From an uncultured Eubacteriales bacterium (GTDB taxonomy: Bacteria; Bacillota; Clostridia; Oscillospirales; Acutalibacteraceae), in contig CAKRVQ010000087.1 in assembly GCA_934408795.1 (NCBI GenBank), forward strand, positions 1-5,541: a stretch of DNA of 5,541 bases. Reading direction: 5' to 3'. The notes under the pieces are model-generated. The model was not told the DNA's origin, did not search any database, and worked only from the letters and a program-made list of their open reading frames with translations. Shown here in pieces: positions 1-5,541 of the stretch. Within the stretch, counting starts at the first letter, position 1; each line of letters begins with the position of its first letter. The position numbers and the translations under genes were made by a program.

Positions 1-24
1 GATATAGACAGAGCCGACGGGATA
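1..24 (-). other. Start of YPVGS(I/V)Y tail collar/baseplate motif, cut by the window edge
   Basis: The last eight codons read YPVGSVYI (residues 288-295 of the tail-like protein). In many phage tail fibre and baseplate proteins a YPVGSIY segment opens the C-terminal collar-like module and is followed by an FGGTW-like segment. Only its opening residues are present here, so the module is inferred, not shown. Confidence 0.6.
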
Positions 25-885
25 CACCGCATTAAGAATTCCTGTCAGGTTTGTCTGTTCGGCAATTCTTTGGTCGATTTTTGCATCAAGCCCCTCATTC
101 ACCTCGGTCACGACCTCGGTCTTGACCTCAGTTTTGAGCTCTGTTTTGACTTCGGTTTTGAGCTCGGTGTAGCTTTTGTCATCGGTGAACAGATAAAGCG
201 TATTGTTTTCGGGAGCGGTTATCTGTGCAAATTCCGCTCTTGTTCCTACCCAAAAACGCATTTGGGCATTGCTTTTTTGTTCAACGAGCGCAGGAGAAAC
301 GCTGCCGGAATTCACTGCGTTTATTATGTTTTCGGACTTTTGCGATATCTCCGTAACCGCACTCTCGGCAGCCGCTCTGCTGCTTGCCGCTGCAGCACTG
401 CTTGCCGCTGCCGACTGCTCCGCCTCTTTGGCCGCCGCTGCCGATGCAGCCGCACTTTCGGATGACTTGTAAGCAAGATCCGCCGCCTTTCCGCATTCAA
501 GACTGTACGCTTCAAACGGTTCGGCTGCGTTTTTTCCGAGCATTCTGCTGCAAACGGAAGTATCGACCTTAAACTTCACCTTAGCGGATTTTGCGATGTA
601 GCAAACGGTTCCGTCGTTTATACGATAGCCGCAAAGCTGCATATCCACCTCCGGCGGCATAAGCGCATCCTGCGGCACAGTGTACTCTATCGTGCCGTTT
701 TCAGCCGTCAGCCTTTCACTGTATCTGTCGCCGATCCAGACCCTGAAGAAATCACAATCAGTCAAAGACGGATCAAGAACGATAAGCTTCAGTGCGGTAC
801 AGTTATGCTCTCCGCAGTTGCCGAGCATATCATCGCTGCATGAAACGCTGCCGTCGGTGCCGATGTTTACAATGATATTTTTCAT
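1..885 (-). CDS. Phage-type tail fibre / baseplate protein, N-terminal 295 residues (runs off the left edge)
   Basis: Reading leftwards from the ATG at 885-883, the frame stays open for 295 codons to base 1 with no stop, so this is a 5'-complete, 3'-truncated gene. The start is supported by AAAGGAG (900-894) eight bases upstream; the ATG at 890 gives only ATG CAA TGA. Residues 1-115 (MKNIIVNIGTDGSVS...) are beta-rich and recall the N-terminal domain of phage upper-baseplate proteins (BppU_N type). Residues 134-176 are an Ala/Ser-rich predicted helix. Residues 211-235 hold FWVGTRAEF and NNTLYLFTD, a module I recognise from Gram-positive phage tail proteins. Residues 240-263 are six TE(L/V)K-like tetrapeptides. 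Residues 283-295 (ILNAVYPVGSVYI) match the start of the YPVGSIY motif of tail collar/baseplate proteins. The likely role is a tail-tip or fibre component that holds or forms a receptor-binding domain. Family placement comes from motif memory; the exact role is unknown because the C-terminus is missing. No signal peptide or membrane segment is visible. Confidence 0.8.
   Translation of the reverse strand, partial: MKNIIVNIGTDGSVSCSDDMLGNCGEHNCTALKLIVLDPSLTDCDFFRVWIGDRYSERLTAENGTIEYTVPQDALMPPEVDMQLCGYRINDGTVCYIAKSAKVKFKVDTSVCSRMLGKNAAEPFEAYSLECGKAADLAYKSSESAAASAAAAKEAEQSAAASSAAAASSRAAAESAVTEISQKSENIINAVNSGSVSPALVEQKSNAQMRFWVGTRAEFAQITAPENNTLYLFTDDKSYTELKTEVKTELKTEVKTEVVTEVNEGLDAKIDQRIAEQTNLTGILNAVYPVGSVYI
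97..168 (-). repeat. Six tandem 12-bp units encoding TE(L/V)K tetrapeptides
   Basis: The codons for residues 240-263 form six back-to-back 12-base units encoding TELK, TEVK, TELK, TEVK, TEVV and TEVN. The first four alternate Leu and Val at the third position, giving a possible 24-base higher-order unit. The sixfold phase suggests expansion by slippage or unequal exchange with later divergence of the last two units. At the protein level the pattern is a charged, probably helical spacer just before the collar motif. Confidence 0.85.
181..255 (-). other. WVGT ... NNTLYLFTD module of phage tail proteins
   Basis: Residues 211-235 of the tail-like protein begin FWVGTRAEF and end NNTLYLFTD. I recognise the combination W-V/I-G-T, about ten residues, N-N/D-T-L-Y-x-x-T/D as a recurrent small module in structural proteins of phages infecting Bacillota. 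Its molecular function is not known to me; it is used here only as a family marker. Confidence 0.6.
358..486 (-). other. Ala/Ser-rich low-complexity helical linker
   Basis: Residues 134-176 of the tail-like protein contain 22 alanines in 43 positions, the remainder being mostly Ser, Glu and Lys (for example SAAAASSAAAASSRAAAE). Such stretches are common as trimeric or coiled shafts between the particle-binding and receptor-binding parts of tail fibres. Coiled-coil formation is inference. The strongly GC-rich coding strand here also creates spurious open frames on the opposite strand. Confidence 0.75.
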
Positions 886-893
886 TGCATTGT

Positions 894-900
894 CTCCTTT
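894..900 (-). promoter_or_regulatory. Strong ribosome binding site of the tail-like gene
   Basis: The minus strand reads AAAGGAG eight bases before the ATG at 885. It excludes the nearby out-of-frame ATG at 890 as a useful start and is strong independent evidence that the edge-truncated reading frame is a real gene. Confidence 0.85.
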
Positions 901-929
901 TTTTAGTTTTGCATCCTGAAAATACGCAT

Positions 930-959
930 AAAAAAAGGAAACATTGCAGCAATGTTTCC
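930..959 (-). terminator. Rho-independent terminator of the glgP-GH13 operon
   Basis: On the minus strand a perfect 11-base inverted repeat, GGAAACATTGC and GCAATGTTTCC, is separated by one base (in practice a stem of about 9-10 bp with a 3-5 base loop) and is followed immediately by seven T residues (936-930). It starts 25 bases after the stop codon of the GH13 gene. This is a standard intrinsic terminator for leftward transcription. No comparable T-run follows the hairpin on the plus strand (C then A6), so it is directional. Confidence 0.9.
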
Positions 960-960
960 C

Positions 961-980
961 AAAAAACGGCAACCGAGCCG
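961..980 (-). terminator. Possible weak accessory terminator hairpin
   Basis: The minus strand reads CGGC, six bases, GCCG, then TTTTTT (966-961), only five bases beyond the GH13 stop codon and directly before the strong terminator. The stem is only four G-C pairs, so on its own it would be weak; it may act with the following hairpin or be coincidental. Confidence 0.35.
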
Positions 981-984
981 AAAT

Positions 985-2841
985 TCATATTATTTTTTTG
1001 AGTATTGAATAACCGAACGGCGGCAGAGTAAGTGCATTGCCGCTCGGTGAGGTGCCGAACAGCGTCTCGGCGTCCTCCCACCCCTCCGGGACATAAAACA
1101 CATCGTTTTCACGCCAACGGTTAACGGCAACAAGGATCTTGTCATACTCCCCGATCCTCTCGTAAGCAAGCATACCGAGCCCCGCAAACACGCTCCTGAA
1201 TCCGCCGACAAATGCGTCGGTGCTCCGCCTGAGTTTTCCGAGTGCGCGGTAAAAGTCGAGCAGTTCACCGTTTTCGTTTCCCCACGGATAACAACCTCTG
1301 CAAAACGGATCGGCCCCGCCGACGACCCCTGCCTCGTCTCCGTAATACAAGGACGGTATTCCGGGCAGAGTGTACTGCAGTACCGCGGCAATCTTCAAAA
1401 GGCGGACCGCATGACGGTACTCATCTTCACCGAGTGTCATTCCGGACTGCTGCTCGCGGCTTTGCCGAAGCTCTCCGCCCTTGGCAAGCAGTGTCAGTAT
1501 CCTCGCGGTATCGTGAGTTCCTATATGGTTCATAAGCAATTTAAGCGCCGTGGGCGGATAGTTTTCGCAAATACTCTCCACCCCGTCGACAAAATCAAAA
1601 GCATCCCCGCCCGTAACAAAACCGAGTATGAGCTTTGCAAAGGGATAGTTCATCACACTGTCAAGCTGGCCGCCCAAAAGATACCTTCTTCGGTGACCGT
1701 AACTGATCTTGTCGGTTGCGTCCTCCCACACCTCGCCGATTATGAGCGCGTCGGGATCCTCGGATTTCACCGCACGGTATATCTTATCTATGAATTCGTC
1801 GGGAAGCTCATCGGCGACATCCAGCCGCACTCCCGAAGCACCTGCTCTCAGCCAAAATCGAAGCACCCCGTTTTCTCCCGTTACGTATTCGGAAAACGAC
1901 GGGTCGCCCTCGTTTGTCTCGGGCAAAGACGGAACGCCCCACCAGCAATCGTATTTATCAGGCCAATGACGGAAGTTGTACCATTTGACATATTCGGAAT
2001 TCGGATCCAGCGCCGCCCCGGAACTGCCGTACCTGCCGTACTTGTTAAAGTAGACACTGTCATCACCGGTATGGGAAAACACACCGTCGAATATGACCCG
2101 TATGCCGAGTTTTTTCGCCTCGTAGCACAAGCGCCTGAAATCGTTTTCATCACCTAACACCGGATCGATCTTCATATAATCGGCAGTGTCATATCTGTGG
2201 TTCGAATGCGCCTCAAATATCGGATTCAGGTATATGATGTTAACCCCGAGTTCCGCAATATAAGAGAGCTTTTCGGTTATGCCCTCCAGATCACCGCCGA
2301 ACCAGTCGCGCCCGAGACTGCAGGCTGAACCGTCCTGCCTGAAAGCGGGCTCCCGTCCCCAATCGGAACGAAGGCACCTGTCCTCAGGTATTGAGGACTT
2401 CTTTCTCCCCGAATTATAAAAACGGTCGGGAAATATCTGATAGATTATACCTCCCGCAAAGCCCTCCGGCTCGGGCTGAGGCTCATAGCAGGTAAGCTGC
2501 CACTCCCCGCCCTTTTCCGACACCGTACCTTTCGAAAAGCGCTGCTTTGTCACATTCATATCACCGTATGCGGAAGAATAGACAAATCTGTAATAGTATA
2601 ATCCCGCCTGCTGCTCCGAAAAGGTAAAACCGTAAATGTAAAAATCGCCGTCATAATGACGACCGGGGGCGGAGGTGAGTTTTCGGTACTCTCCCCCGTC
2701 CCTTCTTATAAGCAGGTAAGCCTCTCTCACGAGAGCGTCCTTATGCAAAATGAGGTTGATCTTCACCTCTTGACCTACGGCAACCGCACCGTAAGGGACC
2801 TTATAGCGGTCACTCCTTGAGTCATACGGTAAATAATCCAT
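985..2841 (-). CDS. Cytosolic GH13 alpha-glycosidase, neopullulanase/cyclomaltodextrinase/maltodextrin-glucosidase type
   Basis: The gene encodes 618 residues, the usual size for this group (about 580-610). Residues 1-125 form an N-terminal beta domain (CBM34-like position). GGIIYQIFPDRF (130-141) opens the TIM barrel and C-terminal beta sheets occupy about 530-618. All GH13 landmarks are visible: region I DGVFSH (252-257), region II GVRLD with nucleophile D341, region III GEVWE with acid/base E370, and region IV NHIGTHD with stabiliser D444; the region V position reads LPETN (306-310). No signal peptide is present, so it should act in the cytoplasm on maltodextrins, cyclodextrins or short alpha-1,6-branched stubs; substrate preference cannot be read from sequence. 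The ATG at 2841 is the first after an in-frame TAA (2850-2848), with only a weak AAGG four bases upstream. It follows glgP by 13 bases, indicating co-transcription and probable translational coupling. It ends in TGA at 987-985. Confidence 0.93.
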   Translation of the reverse strand: MDYLPYDSRSDRYKVPYGAVAVGQEVKINLILHKDALVREAYLLIRRDGGEYRKLTSAPGRHYDGDFYIYGFTFSEQQAGLYYYRFVYSSAYGDMNVTKQRFSKGTVSEKGGEWQLTCYEPQPEPEGFAGGIIYQIFPDRFYNSGRKKSSIPEDRCLRSDWGREPAFRQDGSACSLGRDWFGGDLEGITEKLSYIAELGVNIIYLNPIFEAHSNHRYDTADYMKIDPVLGDENDFRRLCYEAKKLGIRVIFDGVFSHTGDDSVYFNKYGRYGSSGAALDPNSEYVKWYNFRHWPDKYDCWWGVPSLPETNEGDPSFSEYVTGENGVLRFWLRAGASGVRLDVADELPDEFIDKIYRAVKSEDPDALIIGEVWEDATDKISYGHRRRYLLGGQLDSVMNYPFAKLILGFVTGGDAFDFVDGVESICENYPPTALKLLMNHIGTHDTARILTLLAKGGELRQSREQQSGMTLGEDEYRHAVRLLKIAAVLQYTLPGIPSLYYGDEAGVVGGADPFCRGCYPWGNENGELLDFYRALGKLRRSTDAFVGGFRSVFAGLGMLAYERIGEYDKILVAVNRWRENDVFYVPEGWEDAETLFGTSPSGNALTLPPFGYSILKKII

Positions 2842-2854
2842 AACGCCTTATCCG

Positions 2855-5509
2855 TTACTTTCTGCCGTCGACCGGCTTTATATTCCAAATGTTGTTTGCG
2901 TAATCGGCAATGGAACGGTCCGCCGAGAATATGCCTGCGGAAGCGATGTTGGCAAGCGACATTTTGTTCCACTTCTCTCTGTCGGCATAAAGCTCGGATG
3001 CCTTCTTCTGCGCCGCGCAGTAATCGTTGAAATCCGCAAAGGACATATAGTAGTCGGTATTCATAAATGTCGATCTCAGATCGCTGAAATCTTCACCGCC
3101 GATGCCGTGACCCATAAAGTCAACGGCTGCGCGAAGCTCGGGATTCTTGTTATAATACCTCATCGGATCGTATCCCCTTGACCTGAGTTCAAGTACTTCG
3201 GGGGTCTTCATTCCGAATATGATTATATTGTCATCGCCGACCGCTCTGTGGATCTCGACATTCGCTCCGTCTTCGGTTCCGAGGGTTATCGCACCGTTGA
3301 GCATAAGCTTCATATTGCCTGTGCCGGAAGCTTCCGTGGAAGCAAGCGATATCTGCTCGGAAATATCCGCGGAAGGTATCATAAGCTCTGCAAGGGTGAC
3401 TCTGTAATTTTCGGCAAAGACTATCTTGATCTTCTCTCTTATAATGCGGTCCTTCTCTATTTCCTTCGAGAGTGCGATTATCATCTTGATTATGCGCTTT
3501 GCAAGATAGTAACCCGGGGCAGCCTTGGCGCCGAATATATAGGTCTTGGGTGCTATCGGTGCATTCGGATCCTCCTTCAGCTTAAGGTAATCCGAAATTA
3601 TATGCAGCGCATTGAGATGCTGCCTTTTGTACTCATGAAGTCTCTTGACCTGCATATCGAACATTGTATCGGGATTGACCTCTATACCGTATTGACCCTT
3701 TACAAAATCCGAGAAACGGATCTTGTTGTCTCTCTTTATCTTGTCAAGACGCTCAAGCACCGCCTTGTCATCGGAAAAGGCTGCAAATTTGCCGAGCTCA
3801 GAAGTCTTATATATGAAATCGGTACCGATGCATTCGCTTATAAGCGATGTCAGCTCGGGATTCGCCTGACAAAGCCAGCGGCGGAAGGTGACACCGTTGG
3901 TGACATTGGTGAACTTATCGGGTGTAAGCTTATAATAGTCATTAAACACCGTATCGGTGAGTATCTTTGAATGGAGCTCCGAAACACCGTTGACCGAATG
4001 ACAGGCAACAACGCAGAGGTTTGCCATTCTGACGACACCGCTCTGGACTATCGCCGTGCGCTCAACCATTGAAGCGTCGTGAGTCTTTTCCCAAGTGGCA
4101 TTGCGGAAGCGGTTGTCTATCTCGGTCACGATCTGATAGATCCTCGGCAGCAACGACTTGAACATACTTACCTGCCAGCACTCAAGCGCTTCACGCATAA
4201 CGGTGTGATTGGTATATGCGGTCGTACGGCAGACGATATCCCACGCTTTATCCCATCCGTATCCGCATTCGTCAAGCAGATAACGCATAAGCTCGGGAAT
4301 AACGAGAGCAGGGTGGGTATCGTTTATGTGTATTGCCGCCTTTTCGGGAAGATTGTCAAGCGTTCCGTATCTCGCAAGATGGCGCCTAAGAATATCCTGC
4401 ACCGACGCAGACACAAGGAAGTACTGCTGACGGAGGCGGAGAGACTTTCCCTCGGGATGATTGTCTTCGGGATAAAGCACCTTACTGATGACCTCGGCCA
4501 TTGCCTGACGCTCAAGCGCTTTGACATAGTCGCCTTGGTTGAACGCCTGCATATCGATCTCGGGTTTGACCGCACTCCAAAGGCGGAGAACATTTACACT
4601 CTTACCGTCTCCTCCCGCGACCATAAGATCATACGGTACGGCGTGGACGGTGGTATAATTTTCGATATTCACGCTGTGATAGTTACCGTCCCAGCTTTCC
4701 TTGACCTCACCGCCGAAATTAACATCGACCGCGGAGGCGGCTCTTTCGACGAGCCATACACTGCCGCCCGGGAGCCAGAACTCCGGCATTTCGGTCTGCC
4801 ACCCATCCGCGAATTTCTGATTGAATATACCGAACTCATATTTGATACAGTATCCCATTGCGGAATATCCACCGGTCGTAAGTGCATCAAGGAAACAAGC
4901 AGCAAGTCTTCCGAGACCGCCGTTGCCGAGTCCCGCATCGGGTTCAAGCTCATAAAGACCGTCAAGCTTTACGCCGAATCCCTCAAGTGCCTTCTTCACG
5001 GTGTCCGTAATTCCGAGATTGTAAAGGTTATTCTTCAATGACCGTCCCATAAGGAACTCCATACTGAGATAATAAACAGTCTTGGCACCGGACTTTTCTA
5101 TTTCGTCTTTAAATCCGTGGCGCCTGTTTCTCATTATATCCAGCACTGCGAGGACGGTGGCTTTATAGAAAAGCTCGTCCGAAGCCTGCTCGGGTGTAAC
5201 GCCGAAAACATGATTCAGCTTACCCGCTACCGCATCGGCGAATTCTTTGACCGTGACCTTTGACATAGACGGATCTCCTTTTTCTCCCGATTTTTTGTTT
5301 ACACCGTTTTTATCGACGGATCCGACCGCATCCGATACTGCCGACTTGACCTCGGACCCGGGCGCTGCGGTCGCACCGCTTTTTGACTTTGTTTTGTTTT
5401 CACGAACAGGCTTAATCTCGCCCGTCTGCTTTTTTGCCGCGCCGTCTTCGTATTTTTTATCGACAGTCGCGTGCTCTGATTTTTTCTTTGTTTTTTGAGT
5501 TTCCGGCAT
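2855..5509 (-). CDS. glgP: Glycogen/maltodextrin phosphorylase (EC 2.4.1.1) with N-terminal extension
   Basis: This GT35 enzyme releases glucose-1-phosphate from the non-reducing ends of alpha-1,4-glucans in the cytoplasm, using pyridoxal phosphate. Family landmarks, numbered from the upstream ATG, are YYLSMEFLMGR (146-156), the active-site loop EPDAGLGNGGLGRL (189-202), KYEFGIFNQ (223-231), HINDTHPAL (394-402), AYTNHT (431-436), VTNGVTFRRWL (536-546), KRLHEYKRQ (622-630), and IPSADISEQIS through EASGTGNMK, whose K734 is the PLP lysine. The frame is 884 codons long, but family members are about 800-815. Residues 1-81 are a Lys/Ala/Ser/Glu-rich, probably disordered extension. An internal ATG at 5266 (M82, MSKVTVKEF) with an excellent ribosome binding site would give 803 residues, the normal length. 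The upstream ATG has GGGAG eleven bases ahead and a TATAAT beyond, so both starts are possible. The gene leads the operon with the GH13 gene 13 bases downstream. Confidence 0.95.
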   Translation of the reverse strand: MPETQKTKKKSEHATVDKKYEDGAAKKQTGEIKPVRENKTKSKSGATAAPGSEVKSAVSDAVGSVDKNGVNKKSGEKGDPSMSKVTVKEFADAVAGKLNHVFGVTPEQASDELFYKATVLAVLDIMRNRRHGFKDEIEKSGAKTVYYLSMEFLMGRSLKNNLYNLGITDTVKKALEGFGVKLDGLYELEPDAGLGNGGLGRLAACFLDALTTGGYSAMGYCIKYEFGIFNQKFADGWQTEMPEFWLPGGSVWLVERAASAVDVNFGGEVKESWDGNYHSVNIENYTTVHAVPYDLMVAGGDGKSVNVLRLWSAVKPEIDMQAFNQGDYVKALERQAMAEVISKVLYPEDNHPEGKSLRLRQQYFLVSASVQDILRRHLARYGTLDNLPEKAAIHINDTHPALVIPELMRYLLDECGYGWDKAWDIVCRTTAYTNHTVMREALECWQVSMFKSLLPRIYQIVTEIDNRFRNATWEKTHDASMVERTAIVQSGVVRMANLCVVACHSVNGVSELHSKILTDTVFNDYYKLTPDKFTNVTNGVTFRRWLCQANPELTSLISECIGTDFIYKTSELGKFAAFSDDKAVLERLDKIKRDNKIRFSDFVKGQYGIEVNPDTMFDMQVKRLHEYKRQHLNALHIISDYLKLKEDPNAPIAPKTYIFGAKAAPGYYLAKRIIKMIIALSKEIEKDRIIREKIKIVFAENYRVTLAELMIPSADISEQISLASTEASGTGNMKLMLNGAITLGTEDGANVEIHRAVGDDNIIIFGMKTPEVLELRSRGYDPMRYYNKNPELRAAVDFMGHGIGGEDFSDLRSTFMNTDYYMSFADFNDYCAAQKKASELYADREKWNKMSLANIASAGIFSADRSIADYANNIWNIKPVDGRK
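5266..5283 (-). promoter_or_regulatory. Internal ribosome binding site and alternative start of glgP
   Basis: The minus strand reads AAAAAGGAG (5283-5275), then eight bases, then ATG TCA AAG (start 5266), in frame with the longer reading frame. Spacing and sequence are better than for the upstream ATG at 5509. The position coincides with where phosphorylases usually begin, so this may be the main or an additional start, giving 803 residues. Confidence 0.7.
5267..5509 (-). other. Low-complexity Lys/Ala/Ser-rich N-terminal extension of glgP
   Basis: These 81 codons have no stop, begin with ATG after a plausible promoter and ribosome binding site, and encode a hydrophilic segment rich in Lys, Ala, Ser, Gly and Glu (for example TKKKSEHATVDKKYEDG). 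No hydrophobic core, signal peptide or recognised domain is seen, so it is predicted to be disordered. It precedes the conventional phosphorylase start and is not part of the catalytic fold. It may be a translated tail of unknown role or, if only the internal start is used, a leader. Confidence 0.6.
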
Positions 5510-5541
5510 CTGTTAACACTCTCCCGATATATGATATTATA
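5510..5541 (-). promoter_or_regulatory. Probable promoter -10 region and leader of the glgP operon
   Basis: The minus strand begins at the window edge with TATAAT (5541-5536), a perfect sigma-70/SigA -10 box. Transcription would start near 5528, and GGGAG (5525-5521) lies eleven bases before the ATG at 5509. The -35 element would be outside the window, and the AT-rich context makes a chance match possible. Confidence 0.45.

Noticed and set aside
70..472. Overlapping plus-strand frames in the left region (70-465 and 203-472)
   Set aside because: They are antisense to the tail-like gene. Their odd repetitive or Ala-rich translations are mirror images of its TE(L/V)K and Ala-rich repeats.
281..515. 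Short minus-strand frames within the Ala-rich region
   Set aside because: They are alternative frames of the same strand inside the real edge-truncated gene and lack ribosome binding sites; their Arg/Gly/Cys-rich translations are typical of out-of-frame reads through GC-rich alanine codons.
1..885. Diversity-generating retroelement target
   Set aside because: Some tail-fibre-like proteins are such targets, but no reverse transcriptase, template repeat or variable C-terminus lies in the window; it remains only a question for the sequence to the left.
922..950. Possible promoter for the tail-like gene: TTGCTG followed by TATGCG about 16 bases later on the minus strand
   Set aside because: The -10 matches the consensus at only three positions and the -35 lies inside the terminator hairpin, so it is not convincing.
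930..959. Inverted repeat considered as an operator or IS/attachment end
   Set aside because: The perfect stem, short loop and immediate T7 just after a stop codon fit an intrinsic terminator better; no flanking direct repeats were seen.
830..1081. Minus-strand 83-codon frame bridging the GH13 gene end and the tail-like gene
   Set aside because: It runs through the terminator hairpin and overlaps both real genes out of frame, with no ribosome binding site or recognisable product.
1411..2157. Plus-strand 248-codon open frame opposite the GH13 gene
   Set aside because: It is antisense to catalytic-barrel codons with invariant motifs; its translation shows no domain.
3248..3970. Plus-strand 240-codon open frame opposite glgP
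   Set aside because: It is a shadow of the C-terminal half of glgP, including the PLP-lysine region; no independent support.
4079..5041. Plus-strand 320-codon open frame opposite glgP
   Set aside because: It lies entirely antisense to the well-conserved glycogen phosphorylase, has no recognisable domain, and results from the codon choice of glgP.

Overview
The window looks like a piece of a low-to-moderate-GC Gram-positive genome, most likely Bacillota, class Clostridia (Oscillospiraceae/Ruminococcaceae-like gut bacteria). The reasons are AAAGGAG-type ribosome binding sites, the style of the glycogen phosphorylase and of the cytosolic GH13 enzyme (a DGVFSHTGDD motif I associate with clostridial alpha-glycosidases), and a tail protein built from modules typical of phages of Gram-positive bacteria. 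The taxonomic call is inference. All three genes lie on the minus strand, so transcription runs from right to left.

Right and centre (5541 to 985) hold a two-gene glycogen/maltodextrin catabolic operon. A perfect -10 box (TATAAT) sits at the window edge, followed by glgP (glycogen phosphorylase, complete, all catalytic landmarks present). Thirteen bases later comes a cytosolic GH13 alpha-glycosidase of the neopullulanase/cyclomaltodextrinase/maltodextrin-glucosidase type with an intact catalytic triad. GlgP would remove glucose-1-phosphate from chain ends. The hydrolase would deal with the short maltodextrins or branch stubs that the phosphorylase cannot use. glgP carries an unusual 81-residue Lys/Ala/Ser-rich N-terminal extension. 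It has a second in-frame ATG with a much better ribosome binding site exactly where the conventional phosphorylase begins.

The operon ends in a strong intrinsic terminator (930-959), with a weaker hairpin plus T-run just before it. Left of it (885 to 1) is a third gene, open through the left edge of the window and therefore easy to miss in stop-to-stop ORF calling. It encodes the first 295 residues of a phage-type tail fibre or baseplate protein. In order these are a probable BppU-like N-terminal beta domain, an Ala/Ser-rich helical linker, a WVGT...NNTLYLFTD module, a sixfold TE(L/V)K tetrapeptide repeat, and the beginning of a YPVGSVYI collar/baseplate motif. It starts only 44 bases past the terminator, has a strong ribosome binding site and no convincing promoter.

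I see no tRNA, rRNA, CRISPR array, insertion sequence or riboswitch. The most interesting points are the phage-like gene next to a housekeeping operon, its low-complexity architecture, and the possible dual start of glgP. I found no evidence for a wholly new system inside the window; what lies beyond the left edge would decide whether the tail gene belongs to a prophage, a tailocin, a diversity-generating cassette or a lone domesticated locus.
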